Source: Aureimonas sp. SA4125 (GTDB lineage Bacteria > Pseudomonadota > Alphaproteobacteria > Rhizobiales > Rhizobiaceae). From it: a DNA stretch of 64,000 nt. Of the stretch, positions 37,993 to 46,412 are shown piece by piece; the stretch's first letter is position 1, and each line of letters opens with the position of its first letter. The stretch covers positions 67,778 through 131,777 of the forward strand of contig NZ_AP025033.1 in assembly GCF_019973775.1 (NCBI RefSeq), in the 5' to 3' direction. Below the pieces are notes generated by a model. The model made no database searches, was not told where the DNA came from, and saw only the letters and a list, made by a program, of their open reading frames with translations. The position numbers and the translations under genes are program-made.

Positions 37993-38487
37993 ATGCAAGC
38001 AACTGCACTTAAACATAAAGTTGCATCAAGACTGATGATCGCGGCAACAATTTTTGCTGGGCTCTCGAATGGAGTTTTTGCTGGACCGCTCGAGGACGCC
38101 AACAAGAAGATCGTCGTAGATTTTTATACGATGGCTTTCCGGGATCATAAACCTAAAGAGGCTGCAGATACCTATATCGGCGACGTCTACATTCAGCATA
38201 ATCCGCAAGTTCCAAATGGTCCGGAGCCATTTTACGGTTTCTTTGAAGGTTATTTTAAAGAAAACCCGACGGCATCGAACGAAATCAAACGGGTCATTGC
38301 CGAAGGCGATCTGGTCGTACTGCATTCGCATTCCCGCATCAGCCCGGACGTTCCCGGAAATGCGATTGTCGACATATTCCGCGTGCACAACGGCAAGATC
38401 GTCGAGCATTGGGACGTGATGCAGGCCGTGCCCGCCGAACCAGCGCCAAACGGCAATACGATGTTCGAAGGCACCAACGCGGACTAG
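37993..38487 (+). CDS. Secreted SnoaL/NTF2-like protein
   Basis: A 164-aa protein. The N-terminus is a signal peptide (basic start, hydrophobic MIAATIFAGLSNGVFA, likely cleavage after VFA near residue 30). The mature part has the SnoaL-like pattern seen in predicted ester cyclase/aldol-type enzymes (VDFYTMAFRDHKPKEAADTYI, YIQHNPQVPNGPEPF, VDIFRVHNGKIVEHWDVMQAVP). The substrate is unknown. Base composition is lower in GC than its neighbours, which suggests separate acquisition. It stands alone with no operon partner. Confidence 0.85.
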   Translation: MQATALKHKVASRLMIAATIFAGLSNGVFAGPLEDANKKIVVDFYTMAFRDHKPKEAADTYIGDVYIQHNPQVPNGPEPFYGFFEGYFKENPTASNEIKRVIAEGDLVVLHSHSRISPDVPGNAIVDIFRVHNGKIVEHWDVMQAVPAEPAPNGNTMFEGTNAD

Positions 38488-38568
38488 AGCGTTTTCGGGG
38501 CTGGTAGTGTGGTGCAGTTGTCGTGATTGAGGCACGATAGAGCGCGCCGCGATAGGGGATCGGCATCG

Positions 38569-38919
38569 TCAGGCGTGGACGGCGGCGTCCACCGCGTCGA
38601 TGTAGTCGAGAACGTCCTCGGCTCGGCCGCCGCGCACGAGCTGCATGGCCGTCTGGCCGGAGAAACCCGGCAGCGGCTCGGAGCGATACCAGGCGTATGA
38701 GATCAGGGCGGAGCCGAAACGCGGCTCGACCTTGTTGATGATTTCCACGACCTCACGCAGCCGCCGTTGCGTCCGACCCGACCTCACGCGGTCTTTGCGT
38801 TGAACGGCATCCTTTCCGAGTCCCGCCGTGCGCGCGACTTCCTCGCTGGTCGTGCGAAAGGCATTGGCGATCTTGGCGGGCGCGAAGAAGCCGTTCTTAG
38901 AGTATCGCATCATGCTCAT
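38569..38919 (-). CDS. Orphan MbcA/ParS/Xre-type antitoxin
   Basis: A 116-aa protein. The C-terminal half (SYAWYRSEPLPGFSGQTAMQLVRGGRAEDVLDYIDAV) matches the toxin-binding DUF2384 domain. The N-terminal half (RTTSEEVARTAGLGKDAV) fits an Xre-like HTH. The usual RES-domain toxin partner should lie directly downstream, but that side holds only 80 bp and then the convergent NTF2-like gene. It is therefore an orphan antitoxin, perhaps an anti-addiction gene or a deletion survivor. Confidence 0.8.
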   Translation of the reverse strand: MSMMRYSKNGFFAPAKIANAFRTTSEEVARTAGLGKDAVQRKDRVRSGRTQRRLREVVEIINKVEPRFGSALISYAWYRSEPLPGFSGQTAMQLVRGGRAEDVLDYIDAVDAAVHA

Positions 38920-39257
38920 CAGCCGGCTTTCTCGGTCATCTCATTTGGCGTGAATCTTGACGGGTTTCAGCGGCATTTCAAGCGGCATCTATGGCGTAGT
39001 GAATTCGAGGAAGAGAGGGAGGGGCAACCTCCTCGCAGACCGGCTTCGCCGTCGCCGCTGACGCTCAACCGTCGTCCTCGCGATCCCGGACCGTCGTCCT
39101 TCGCAGGGCTTTGGCCTCGCTTGGTCTGCCCGGCAGGGATGCTCGGCCTCGAGTTGCGCCGGCTCGTGCCGCTCCGCGCTGCGGGGGATGTCTTCGGGAA
39201 GAAGACGGAAAAGGACCGGCGCAGGGCCGTGTCTGAAAACCCGAACAGGAGCATCCG

Positions 39258-39407
39258 ATGCGTCTCATGACAGTCGATCTGCGCGCGCTCAAGGAAAACC
39301 CCGACCGTGCTCGCCAGACGAAATCCAACCCCCAGGCCGATGCGCTGATGCTGGCGACGATCAAGGCCGTCGGTATCGTACAGCCGCCGCTGATCGCGCC
39401 GGAGACC
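39258..39407 (+). pseudogene. ParB fragment (first 50 codons)
   Basis: MRLMTVDLRALKENPDR to IVQPPLIAPET matches the start of ParB at 10821, then breaks at GAGACC and joins, via the six bases AGCACT (up to 39413), to the middle of the 195-aa gene in another frame. The leader upstream (39038-39257) is also duplicated. It is non-functional. Confidence 0.85.
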
Positions 39408-39411
39408 AGCA

Positions 39412-39834
39412 CTCCACGAGCGCCTGCTGATCGAAACCGCCGACGCGATGAAGGAGGGCATCAGCGACCGGGCGATGCAGATCCACCTCCAGCGCATCGT
39501 TGGCGCCTATGTCGGCTCGGCCCACGGCGCCGGACAGTTCTACTCCAGAGCGGTAACCGAGGCACGCGATCTCACGGCTAAGCTCGCCAATGACATTCGC
39601 GACGAGGACCTCGACGGGCCGGTCGGCTTCCAGAGTTCCGCGCAGCGCAAGCGCGAATTCGCCGCCGACATGGGTCTTCAGTCCCACGCGTTGCGCATGG
39701 CCGCCGAAGGGGCGGTTACGGCCTACGAGCAAATCGTCGGAGAGCGCTGGAAGCCCTTCGAACGCCAGGTTGAGAACCCCGGTGCCACCGTCGACCGCAA
39801 GGCGGCCGACATGCAGATGGCGGCACTCGGCTGA
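39412..39834 (+). pseudogene. C-terminal part of the 195-aa backbone protein
   Basis: It carries the last 140 codons (from LHERLLIETADAMKEG to AADMQMAALG), nearly identical to 18640-19062. The start is lost; an internal ATG at 39448 could still be used but lacks a clear ribosome site. Confidence 0.8.
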
Positions 39835-39922
39835 GGCGCCGGATGGCGGGGCTTCGGCCCCGCCTGTCTTCCGCAGGCGCTCACGCGAGAGCGCTGCGCA
39901 TACACTCTAAAGCTATTGGCAA

Positions 39923-39964
39923 TGTAGAATGCGCCATCTACATTACATTCAAAACCCATCTACA
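39923..39964 (+). promoter_or_regulatory. vapBC operator
   Basis: TGTAGA (39923-39928), 8 bases, TCTACA (39937-39942) and a further TCTACA (39959-39964) precede the vapB ATG at 39976 by 12 bases. The same motif survives without its gene at 19148. Spacing suggests binding by the VapB-VapC complex over the promoter. Confidence 0.65.
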
Positions 39965-39975
39965 CTGAGGCCGCC

Positions 39976-40221
39976 ATGCCGATAAACGTCAACAATCCCG
40001 AGGCCGATGCCCTCACGCGCAAGTTCGCTGCAATGGCAGGCCTCAGCATCACCGATGCGATCGTCATCGCCATGAAAGAGGCGATCGAGCATCGGCGCAA
40101 CAGCGAAACGCCTCGGCAGACGGCGGCTCGGCTTCGCGAGAAGCATGGCATCGCCCTTGCCGACGAGGCGCGCGAGCTGCTCCCCGCCCAAGCCTTCCAC
40201 GAGATGTGGGAGGACCACTGA
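39976..40221 (+). CDS. vapB: VapB-type antitoxin (ribbon-helix-helix-like)
   Basis: An 81-aa protein. The N-terminus (MPINVNNPEADALTRKFAAMAGLSITDAIVIAMKEAI) is typical of the Rv0623-like VapB transcription-factor family, and the C-terminal tail (ELLPAQAFHEMWEDH) would wrap the toxin. Its TGA overlaps the vapC ATG by one base. The toxin is broken, so the antitoxin has lost its partner. Confidence 0.85.
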   Translation: MPINVNNPEADALTRKFAAMAGLSITDAIVIAMKEAIEHRRNSETPRQTAARLREKHGIALADEARELLPAQAFHEMWEDH

Positions 40222-40625
40222 TGTTCGTCGACGCCTCTGCGATCATCGCCCTCCTTTCCGACGAGCCTGAGGCGGAACGGGTCTCGGACGCTCTCGCCGA
40301 CGCGACGAAGCAGATCACCTCGCCGGTCGCCATTCTCGAAGCCGCTCCCGGTCTCGCGCGGCCGGACAAGTTTGGCCTGAGCGTCGAGGTTGTGGAGCCC
40401 ATCGTTCTCGAGTTCCTTGATGAGCGCGGCATCGAGGTCCCCGATCTGCCGCCGGCAAAGCGCACCGTGGTCCTCTAGCTTTCGGCCGCACACCGCTACC
40501 GCGCCGGGCACCACGGGCTCAACCTCGGCGCCTGCCTGCACTACGCCTGTGCCAAATACTATCGCGTTCCAATCCTCGCGACGGCAGACGAGTTTCGGCA
40601 GACCGATCTGGATGTTGTGACTTGA
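40221..40625 (+). pseudogene. VapC PIN toxin with amber stop
   Basis: It reads MFVDASAIIALLSDEPEAE with the first PIN Asp, then meets TAG at 40476-40478, and the same frame continues LSAAHRYRAGHHGLNLG... to DEFRQTDLDVV and a TGA at 40623. The position where PIN domains of this type carry GDC reads GAC (Gly-Ala-Cys), so a catalytic Asp is also missing. Two lesions make it inactive. Confidence 0.78.
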
Positions 40626-40694
40626 CGGCTTTCGACACGCAGCCTAGCGATCTCTGAGTTTGCGACGTAGTCATCCTTCTATGAGGCGCACGCC

Positions 40695-41021
40695 TCAGTA
40701 GAAGATGGTCGCAATCCTGGCCAAGACCTCGTCCATGATCGCCGCCGGAAGGGTTTCCACTTTGCGGCCGTTGCGGGCTTTGATGTCGAGAACGCGGGGC
40801 TGATCGCAGCGCACCACCCCGGTAGTTTGGGTCCCGTCGAGCGGGACGGCAAAGCCGATGCGGTGAGCGAAGTCGCCGCCGTTCGTGATCGGCGCGATGA
40901 CCGGCAGGTTGGTGGCCTGGTTGAAATCGTCGGGGGAGACAATCACGACTGGGCGATGCCCGCGCTGTTCACGGCCGTGGGTCGGTTCCAGATCGACGAT
41001 GTAAACGTCGCCGCGCTTCAT
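40695..41021 (-). CDS. mazF: MazF/PemK-family endoribonuclease toxin
   Basis: A 108-aa protein. It starts MKRGDVYIVDLEPTHGREQRGHRPVVIVS and continues ATNLPVIAPIT and TGVVRCDQPRVLD, the beta-barrel pattern of MazF/PemK. The ATG overlaps the mazE stop (ATGA). It cleaves mRNA at short sequences. The N-terminally deleted relative is at 19223. Confidence 0.88.
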   Translation of the reverse strand: MKRGDVYIVDLEPTHGREQRGHRPVVIVSPDDFNQATNLPVIAPITNGGDFAHRIGFAVPLDGTQTTGVVRCDQPRVLDIKARNGRKVETLPAAIMDEVLARIATIFY

Positions 41022-41275
41022 AGGAGTTCGTTGCCCACGGCTGGTGCGTCCACCCATTCGCGTTCTTCGGCAGGCTGCGGCTGGGGATAATCGGACGCGG
41101 CCAGAAGCTCCGCCATCGTATAGCGCGGCCGCGCCTGCGGCTCGACCACGAGACGGCCGTTATCGATGGCAAGCCCGACCTTCGCGCCGGCGGACAGGTG
41201 CAGAACGTCAAGCAGTGCGGGCGGGACGGCCAGCATGATCGAACCGCCGACCTTGCGAAGGTTTGTGGTGTGCAT
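41018..41275 (-). CDS. mazE: MazE/AbrB-family antitoxin
   Basis: An 85-aa protein. The N-terminal swapped-hairpin fold is visible as LRKVGGSIMLAVPPALLDVLHLSAGAKV...GRLVVEP, and the flexible tail (PRYTMAELLAASDYP, REWVDAPAVG) is typical of ChpS/PemI-like antitoxins. The dyad at 41300-41317 lies 25 bases upstream. Confidence 0.87.
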   Translation of the reverse strand: MHTTNLRKVGGSIMLAVPPALLDVLHLSAGAKVGLAIDNGRLVVEPQARPRYTMAELLAASDYPQPQPAEEREWVDAPAVGNELL

Positions 41276-41299
41276 CTGCGTCTCCAATACGCCCTGAGA

Positions 41300-41317
41300 G
41301 TTATACGGGAGTATAAC
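41300..41317. promoter_or_regulatory. Inverted repeat upstream of mazE
   Basis: GTTATAC-GGGA-GTATAAC is a perfect 7-bp dyad in front of mazEF, a likely operator for the AbrB-type antitoxin. Confidence 0.6.
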
Positions 41318-41519
41318 ACATCGGGATCTTGTCTTCAACGCAGATGGATTGCGCCGGAATTGATGGCTGAGCCGAGAAAGGCAAGGCGCGATCTGCGGCC
41401 CTGTCCCGGCGGGCGGTCCTGCCGGGGTCGGGCGCTGGCGCAACGGCTTCGCCGTCCTCCTCTTCGTTCCGGCCCTTCGCGTCTGTCGCTTCGCTCGTCC
41501 GCGCGCGGGTGCGCCGTCT

Positions 41520-41591
41520 CCCTGAACGCCCCGGCTGACGGACCTCCGTGACGGGGCCGCGATCGGCGCGGCCTCCAGACGGAGGTTCAGG
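41520..41591 (+). promoter_or_regulatory. Nested hairpin leader of ardC, copy 2
   Basis: The same three stems as at 20493-20565 (CCTGAAC/GTTCAGG, CCTCCGT/ACGGAGG, GGCCGCG/CGCGGCC) end just before the ATG at 41594. The last G of the outer stem is missing, the only change in the stems. Confidence 0.65.
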
Positions 41592-41593
41592 AA

Positions 41594-42520
41594 ATGAGCA
41601 GCAAACAGGAAAAGTCGCGCGTCGACATCTACACACGGATCACCGACCGGATCGTCGCGGATCTCGAAAAAGGCGTGAAACCCTGGATGCAGCCGTGGAG
41701 CGCGGCGAACGCATCTGGCCGCATCACCCGGCCGCTCCGCCACAACGGTGAGCCCTATTCCGGCATGAACGTCTTGCTTCTCTGGTCCGAGTCCGTCGCG
41801 CGAGGCTTTGCCTCGCCGACGTGGATGACCTTCAAGCAGGCGGCCGAGCTCGGCGCCCATGTCCGCAAGGGCGAAAGCGGCTCGACCGTCGTCTTCGCCA
41901 GCCGCTTCAAAAAGACCAAGGGCGACGGCGCCGGCGGCGAAGTGGAACGGGACATCTCGTTCATGCGCGCCTACACTGTCTTTAACGTCGACCAGATCGA
42001 CGGGCTGCCAGAGCGCTATCGCGCGCCCGCCATGCCGGTCCTCGATCCCGTCGCTCGCATCGTCGAGGCTGACCGGTTCTTCGCCAACACTGGGGCGGTC
42101 ATTCGGCATGGGGGAACGAAAGCGTTCTATGTGCCGGCCTCGGATCATATCCAGATGCCGCCCTTCGAGGCGTTCCGCGACGCGGCCTCCCATGTCGCCG
42201 TTCTCAGCCACGAGGCAACCCACTGGACGGCGCCGTCCCACCGTGTCGGGCGCGATCTCTCCCGCTACCACAGGGACCGCAGCGAGCGCGCCCGCGAGGA
42301 ACTCGTCGCCGAGCTCGGCAGCTGCTTCCTCTGCGCCGATCTCGGCATCGTGCCGGAGCTCGAGCCGCGCGAGGATCATGCGAGCTATCTCGACTCCTGG
42401 CTAAAGGTGCTGTCAGGCGACAGACGAGCGATCTTCGCGGCCGCCGCCCATGCGCAGCGGGCCGTCGCTTTCCTGCACAGCCTGCAACCGGCCGCGGTTG
42501 AGAAACGGGAGGCCGCATGA
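41594..42520 (+). CDS. ardC: ArdC-family antirestriction protein, copy 2
   Basis: A 308-aa protein, the same length as copy 1 and about 90 percent identical by eye. The N-terminal DUF1738 domain and HEATH zinc motif are kept. Substitutions are scattered (for example ECYHAPTLPV against ERYRAPAMPV), so both copies have stayed under selection. The ATG follows the hairpin leader. Confidence 0.92.
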   Translation: MSSKQEKSRVDIYTRITDRIVADLEKGVKPWMQPWSAANASGRITRPLRHNGEPYSGMNVLLLWSESVARGFASPTWMTFKQAAELGAHVRKGESGSTVVFASRFKKTKGDGAGGEVERDISFMRAYTVFNVDQIDGLPERYRAPAMPVLDPVARIVEADRFFANTGAVIRHGGTKAFYVPASDHIQMPPFEAFRDAASHVAVLSHEATHWTAPSHRVGRDLSRYHRDRSERAREELVAELGSCFLCADLGIVPELEPREDHASYLDSWLKVLSGDRRAIFAAAAHAQRAVAFLHSLQPAAVEKREAA

Positions 42521-42666
42521 TGCCACAACCGTCGATCTCACCATCGCGATGGGACTGCGCCGCGCCGTTGCCGATGGTCGATAGCTGGCACGAGTGGAGA
42601 GGGCGGTCCATGTCCCGATGCGCCAACGCCACCTTGAGTTTCGACCGGCGAGGGCGGGAGCTCTAG
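42517..42666 (+). CDS. 49-aa ORF coupled to ardC, copy 2
   Basis: The ATG overlaps the ardC stop as in copy 1. It has the same length and stop, with a WHEWRGR core. Seven residues differ from copy 1 (for example G/W, W/L, Y/S, C/S), which is a high proportion for so short a frame, so coding is possible but not certain. Confidence 0.5.
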   Translation: MMPQPSISPSRWDCAAPLPMVDSWHEWRGRSMSRCANATLSFDRRGREL

Positions 42667-43071
42667 CAAACTGTCGGCGGGGGGCGGTCGACCAGCGATT
42701 TCGGCATCATTCACCTGCGACCCCGGCGACATTGTGCCGGGGCAAGTTGCCATCGAGCTTGGGGGTGATGGTCGCCATTGTCGTGATGCGGCGGGTCGCT
42801 CACACAGCCGTTCCCACTTCGTCCTCGATGCGCATGTCTGACCAAAGGCCGCCGCCGCTTCGCATCGTCTCGATCTTGTCCCCGCAACGGCCATCGCGAC
42901 TTTCTTCCCCTGTGCGCTTGGCGCCCATTCCTCGCGAAGCAACAAAGCCGCTCCCGGCCGCCCTCCACGCTGTTCCGGCCTCTCCGAGGTGCGGGTCGAT
43001 CGCCTCTGGTCTTTCGATTGCCATCGAGGCCGCGATGGGCGCGGCTCGGAACACCGCAGAGGATCACGACA
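42667..43071 (+). other. Noncoding leader of the DUF736 gene
   Basis: I see no supportable gene. The last part (CCATCGAGGCCGCG and GCGCGGCTCGG) can form GC-rich stems like the other backbone leaders, and a GAGGATCACGAC ribosome region ends it. Confidence 0.45.
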
Positions 43072-43383
43072 ATGGCAACCATCGGCACCTTTATCGCAAA
43101 CGGCAACGGCTACACCGGCACGGTCCGCACCCTCGCGCTCAAGATCAAGGCGACATTCACCCCGGTCGAGAACCCCTCCGACAGGGGACCACACTTCCGC
43201 ATCGTCGCAGCTGGAATCGAGCTCGGTGCGGCCTGGAAGAAGGTGGCGCAAGAAACGGGCCGCGAATACCTCTCGGTCAAACTGGACGACCCGAGCTTCC
43301 CCGCTCCGATCTACGCCAACCTCATCGAGGTCGAGGGCGAGAGCGAACTCCAGCTCATCTGGTCCCGGCCCGCCCGGGACTGA
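43072..43383 (+). CDS. DUF736 protein
   Basis: A 103-aa protein. It starts [21 protein letters not shown], with [35 protein letters not shown] and a terminal LIWSRP, the signature of the DUF736 family of rhizobial plasmids. Function is unknown; the family is near-universal in this backbone. The start is supported by the family N-terminus and an AGAGGA upstream. After it, 43384-43758 holds no gene that I can support. Confidence 0.9.
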   Translation: MATIGTFIANGNGYTGTVRTLALKIKATFTPVENPSDRGPHFRIVAAGIELGAAWKKVAQETGREYLSVKLDDPSFPAPIYANLIEVEGESELQLIWSRPARD

Positions 43384-43758
43384 GGCCAGACCATCAGCCC
43401 CGCGGGAAACCGTGGGGCCGACCCAGCACGAAGAGACTGTCGGCCGTGTCAGTCCTCTTGGCCAATGGATGCACGGCGGGAAGCGTCGCGTCGTCTTGCC
43501 CAATCTCGGTGTCCGTTCATTGTGGCGCCGCGATGCGTCGCGGGGGTGCCAACGGGTGCCAGGCTGGACCTTTCCCCCCCCCCTGATAGAGCGGCAGTGT
43601 ACGGCTCGGCGTTACGCCTCAAGGACGCAACGGTCCCCCCAAAATGCTGGCGCATTTCGGCTCCCCCATGCGCCGGCTCCGCCGGTCGCGTGCCGCGATC
43701 CTTGACCCGCTTCCTTCTCACCCGTCGCCGGACCTCCTTATCAACGAAGGAGCTTCCC

Positions 43759-43896
43759 ATGACCTACGACATCTTTCTCGACATCGCCGAGATGCGCGCT
43801 GAGCTGGCTGCATGCTATCTGACGAAGCGTGAGCGTGCCGCGACGCATAAGCGCCTCGCGTTCCTCATCGAGCAGGCGAAGGAGGCGGAGGCGTAA
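43759..43896 (+). CDS. Small hypothetical protein (45 aa)
   Basis: The peptide MTYDIFLDIAEMRAELAACY (first 20 residues) is helical and ends in KEAEA. A strong GAAGGAG ribosome site lies 6 bases before the ATG, which supports translation. No domain is recognised. It stands between DUF736 and the WGR gene. Confidence 0.65.
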   Translation: MTYDIFLDIAEMRAELAACYLTKRERAATHKRLAFLIEQAKEAEA

Positions 43897-43970
43897 GCCT
43901 CCCACTTCCTTTGTCGGGACCGATGCTTCCGCGTTTCCGGCCTGCGGCGATGCCGCCGTGAAGATGCCGG

Positions 43971-44210
43971 TCAGCGGTATCCGCGCCTGCGTTTGGTTCG
44001 CTCGAGGCGGCGACAGGCGGCGCCTGCGTCGTCGACATCGTCATAGGTTTCGACCTTCTCTCGCCCATTCGTGCCGATCCGGCCCCAGTTTCGAATGACG
44101 GAAACGCCGCCGAACAGCGTCGGCTGAAGCGCGAGCACATAGAACCGCGCCATGTTGCGAGCGGGATCGATGCGGGTCAGGTGCAGCGGCGTGTCGTCGT
44201 CCTCGGTCAT
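43971..44210 (-). CDS. WGR-domain protein
   Basis: A 79-aa protein consisting of a single WGR domain (MARFYVLALQPTLFGGVSVI, RNWGRIGTNG, CRRLERTKRRRGY). WGR domains bind nucleic acids in PARPs and are common as stand-alone proteins on rhizobial plasmids. Convergent with the 45-aa gene. The 298 bases to the next IS hold nothing that I can name. Confidence 0.88.
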   Translation of the reverse strand: MTEDDDTPLHLTRIDPARNMARFYVLALQPTLFGGVSVIRNWGRIGTNGREKVETYDDVDDAGAACRRLERTKRRRGYR

Positions 44211-44508
44211 GGGGACGAGTCTCGCTTTGTGCTCGCTACAGATCCAATGATTTTGGTGAATCGATCCGCCCCGATCGATTCAGCGTGGTTATGAAACAAC
44301 CGCCGAAATCATGCCCCAAAAGAGCAATTCACCATGTCGCAGACGGAACCGCCGCTATACTGGGATTGAAGCAGATCCGCCGCCACGGGCTGAAAGAAGG
44401 CGGGCAGATTTGAGGCAGGAATGTGCGACAGCTGCAACTCTTCCAGCGACCACTACTTCGAAAATCCACGTTGGGCATATGATCGACACTGCGATAGACC
44501 GCCGGTTC

Positions 44509-46192
44509 GCAATTACCCACCCCCTTGTCAGAGCATGCAAAGGCTGAATCCATGTCGGTATGGAACGGGGTGATTTGCAGCGTCTGACGAAGGAAGAGCT
44601 GATCGAACTGGTGCTGAAGATTCAGCGTCCGGAGAAGACGTCGCGTACGTCCTCGAAGCCTCCGTCGACGGACCGCAAGGCGCAGCGCGAGCGATCGAAG
44701 CCCGGCGGCGCCAAGCCTGGCCATGAAGGGCATAGCCGGGCGATGGCCGAGAATTTTGACCGCGTCGTTGATCATCGTCCCGGCCAATGTTCCTGCTGCG
44801 GAACGGTCTTGGCGAGCGATCTTGCCGCGGCGCTCGTCAGCGAGCACGAGGCGATCGAATTGCCCGACATCAAGCCCATGGTCGAGCGGCATCGGCGGCT
44901 GGCCGTCACCTGTCCGTCCTGCGGCATGGTCAATGCCGCGCCGGTGCCGGATGCGGCCAGGGGCACGCCTTTCGGACCGCGCCTTCATGCGGTGGCGACC
45001 TATCTCAAGACCTTCCAAGCCCTGTCCTACGAGCGGCTTCAGAGCGCCTTTGCCGACCTCTTCGGTCTCACCATCAGCCAGGGCGGCTTGATGAATATGC
45101 TGCGCCGGGCGCAAGGCGCTTTTGTGCCGGAGCGCGACAGCGCCATCGCCGCCCTTCGCCGGGCCAGGGTCGTGGCGTCCGACGAAACCGGGGTGCGGAT
45201 CGAGGGCAGCAATTCCTATCAGTGGGTGTTCCGCTGCGACGAGGCCGTCGTCCACCAAGCCGCCACGACACGCGGGGCGATCGTGGTGAAGACGCTAATG
45301 GACGGGCATCGCCCGGAAGTCTGGTGTTCTGATCGCTATTCGGCCCAACAGGGCCATGGAAATGCGCATCAGACCTGCCTTGCCCATCTCGCCCGCGATG
45401 TCGCCTATGCCGAAGAGGCCGGCGAGGACGCGCTTCCTTCACGGGTGCGGCTCTGGCTGAAACGGGCCTTCGCCTTGGCCGACGACATCGGCACGCTCGC
45501 CGCATCGACCATCGCCGCCAAGCGCAAAGCCCTGGAGAAAAGTCTCGAAGCCATTCTCGCGACATCGACTGGTTGCGACTTCGCCCGAACCATTCAGAAC
45601 AAGTTCCGGCGAGCCCGCGATCAGCTTTTGACCTTCGCGCTCCACCCCGGCTTGGTCGAGCCGACGAACAATGGCTGCGAGCGATCTCTGCGCCCCGCTG
45701 TCATCCAGCGAAAGGTGACGAATGGCTATCGAGCCATGTGGGCCGCCAAGGGCGAGGCCGACATCCGCACCGTGGTCGATACCGCCCGGCTGCGTCCCGG
45801 AGCCAACACCTTCAAGACGATCCTCCAGACCGTCACAGCCTGAACCGGTTCGAAGAGGACCGGAGACGGTGAAAACCTTTGATGCGCCGCTGCAAGCGTG
45901 ACGGCATCACGCCTTAACATGCCGAACACCCCCGTTACGTCCTCATACGCCATCACGCTTCAGGCAATCACGACAAGGTCGAAAGCGGCCAGCCTGGCAC
46001 TGAACCTGATGTGCCTGGGCAAACGTTATATCGAAGCGCCCGCGACGTGCTCGCGAGTTGCCGCGACGCGTCCACAAGCTGCCCACAACTTACCGGCAAC
46101 TCAAAATAACTCGCCCATCAAAAAGATGAAAATGACAAGCGCCAGACATCATCAGCCGTCAAATGAATGCGCTCAAAGGGGTGGGTAATTAC
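44509..46192 (+). mobile_element. IS66-family single-gene element (ISBst12-like)
   Basis: The terminal repeats (G[C/T]AATTACCCACCCC) are flanked by the 8-bp duplication GCCGGTTC (44501-44508 and 46193-46200). It has one transposase and a 349-bp noncoding 3' tail. A related element in opposite orientation begins at 62636. Confidence 0.9.
44560..45843 (+). CDS. IS66-family transposase (single-ORF type)
   Basis: A 427-aa protein. It begins MERGDLQRLTKEELIELVLK, with the RTSSKPPSTDRK linker and a CSCCG...CPSCG zinc region. The DDE core is VVASDETGVRIEG (Asp), VWCSDRYSAQQGH (Asp) and TNNGCERSLRPAVIQRK (Glu). The frame is intact. Confidence 0.94.
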   Translation: MERGDLQRLTKEELIELVLKIQRPEKTSRTSSKPPSTDRKAQRERSKPGGAKPGHEGHSRAMAENFDRVVDHRPGQCSCCGTVLASDLAAALVSEHEAIELPDIKPMVERHRRLAVTCPSCGMVNAAPVPDAARGTPFGPRLHAVATYLKTFQALSYERLQSAFADLFGLTISQGGLMNMLRRAQGAFVPERDSAIAALRRARVVASDETGVRIEGSNSYQWVFRCDEAVVHQAATTRGAIVVKTLMDGHRPEVWCSDRYSAQQGHGNAHQTCLAHLARDVAYAEEAGEDALPSRVRLWLKRAFALADDIGTLAASTIAAKRKALEKSLEAILATSTGCDFARTIQNKFRRARDQLLTFALHPGLVEPTNNGCERSLRPAVIQRKVTNGYRAMWAAKGEADIRTVVDTARLRPGANTFKTILQTVTA

Positions 46193-46412
46193 GCCGGTTC
46201 AGGCGGCGGCGACACAATCACCTGCGTTGGATTTACGAACGTCGTCAACCGGCGTCGATCCTATTCCTTGCCACGTCCGCCGCGACTGTGCCTCGTCAGC
46301 AGTGGGGAACGAGTTTCTGGCAGTTAGCCAATCGGGTCGCTCTCAATATTCTTCCTGATCAATTTTTCGCCTTCGAACTCCGCAGGGCAATTCTGTCGAT
46401 ACAGAGTTATAC

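Noticed and set aside
41276..42379. Long minus-strand open frame across ardC leading into mazE.
   Set aside because: Only the last 85 codons are MazE; the rest is antisense to ardC.
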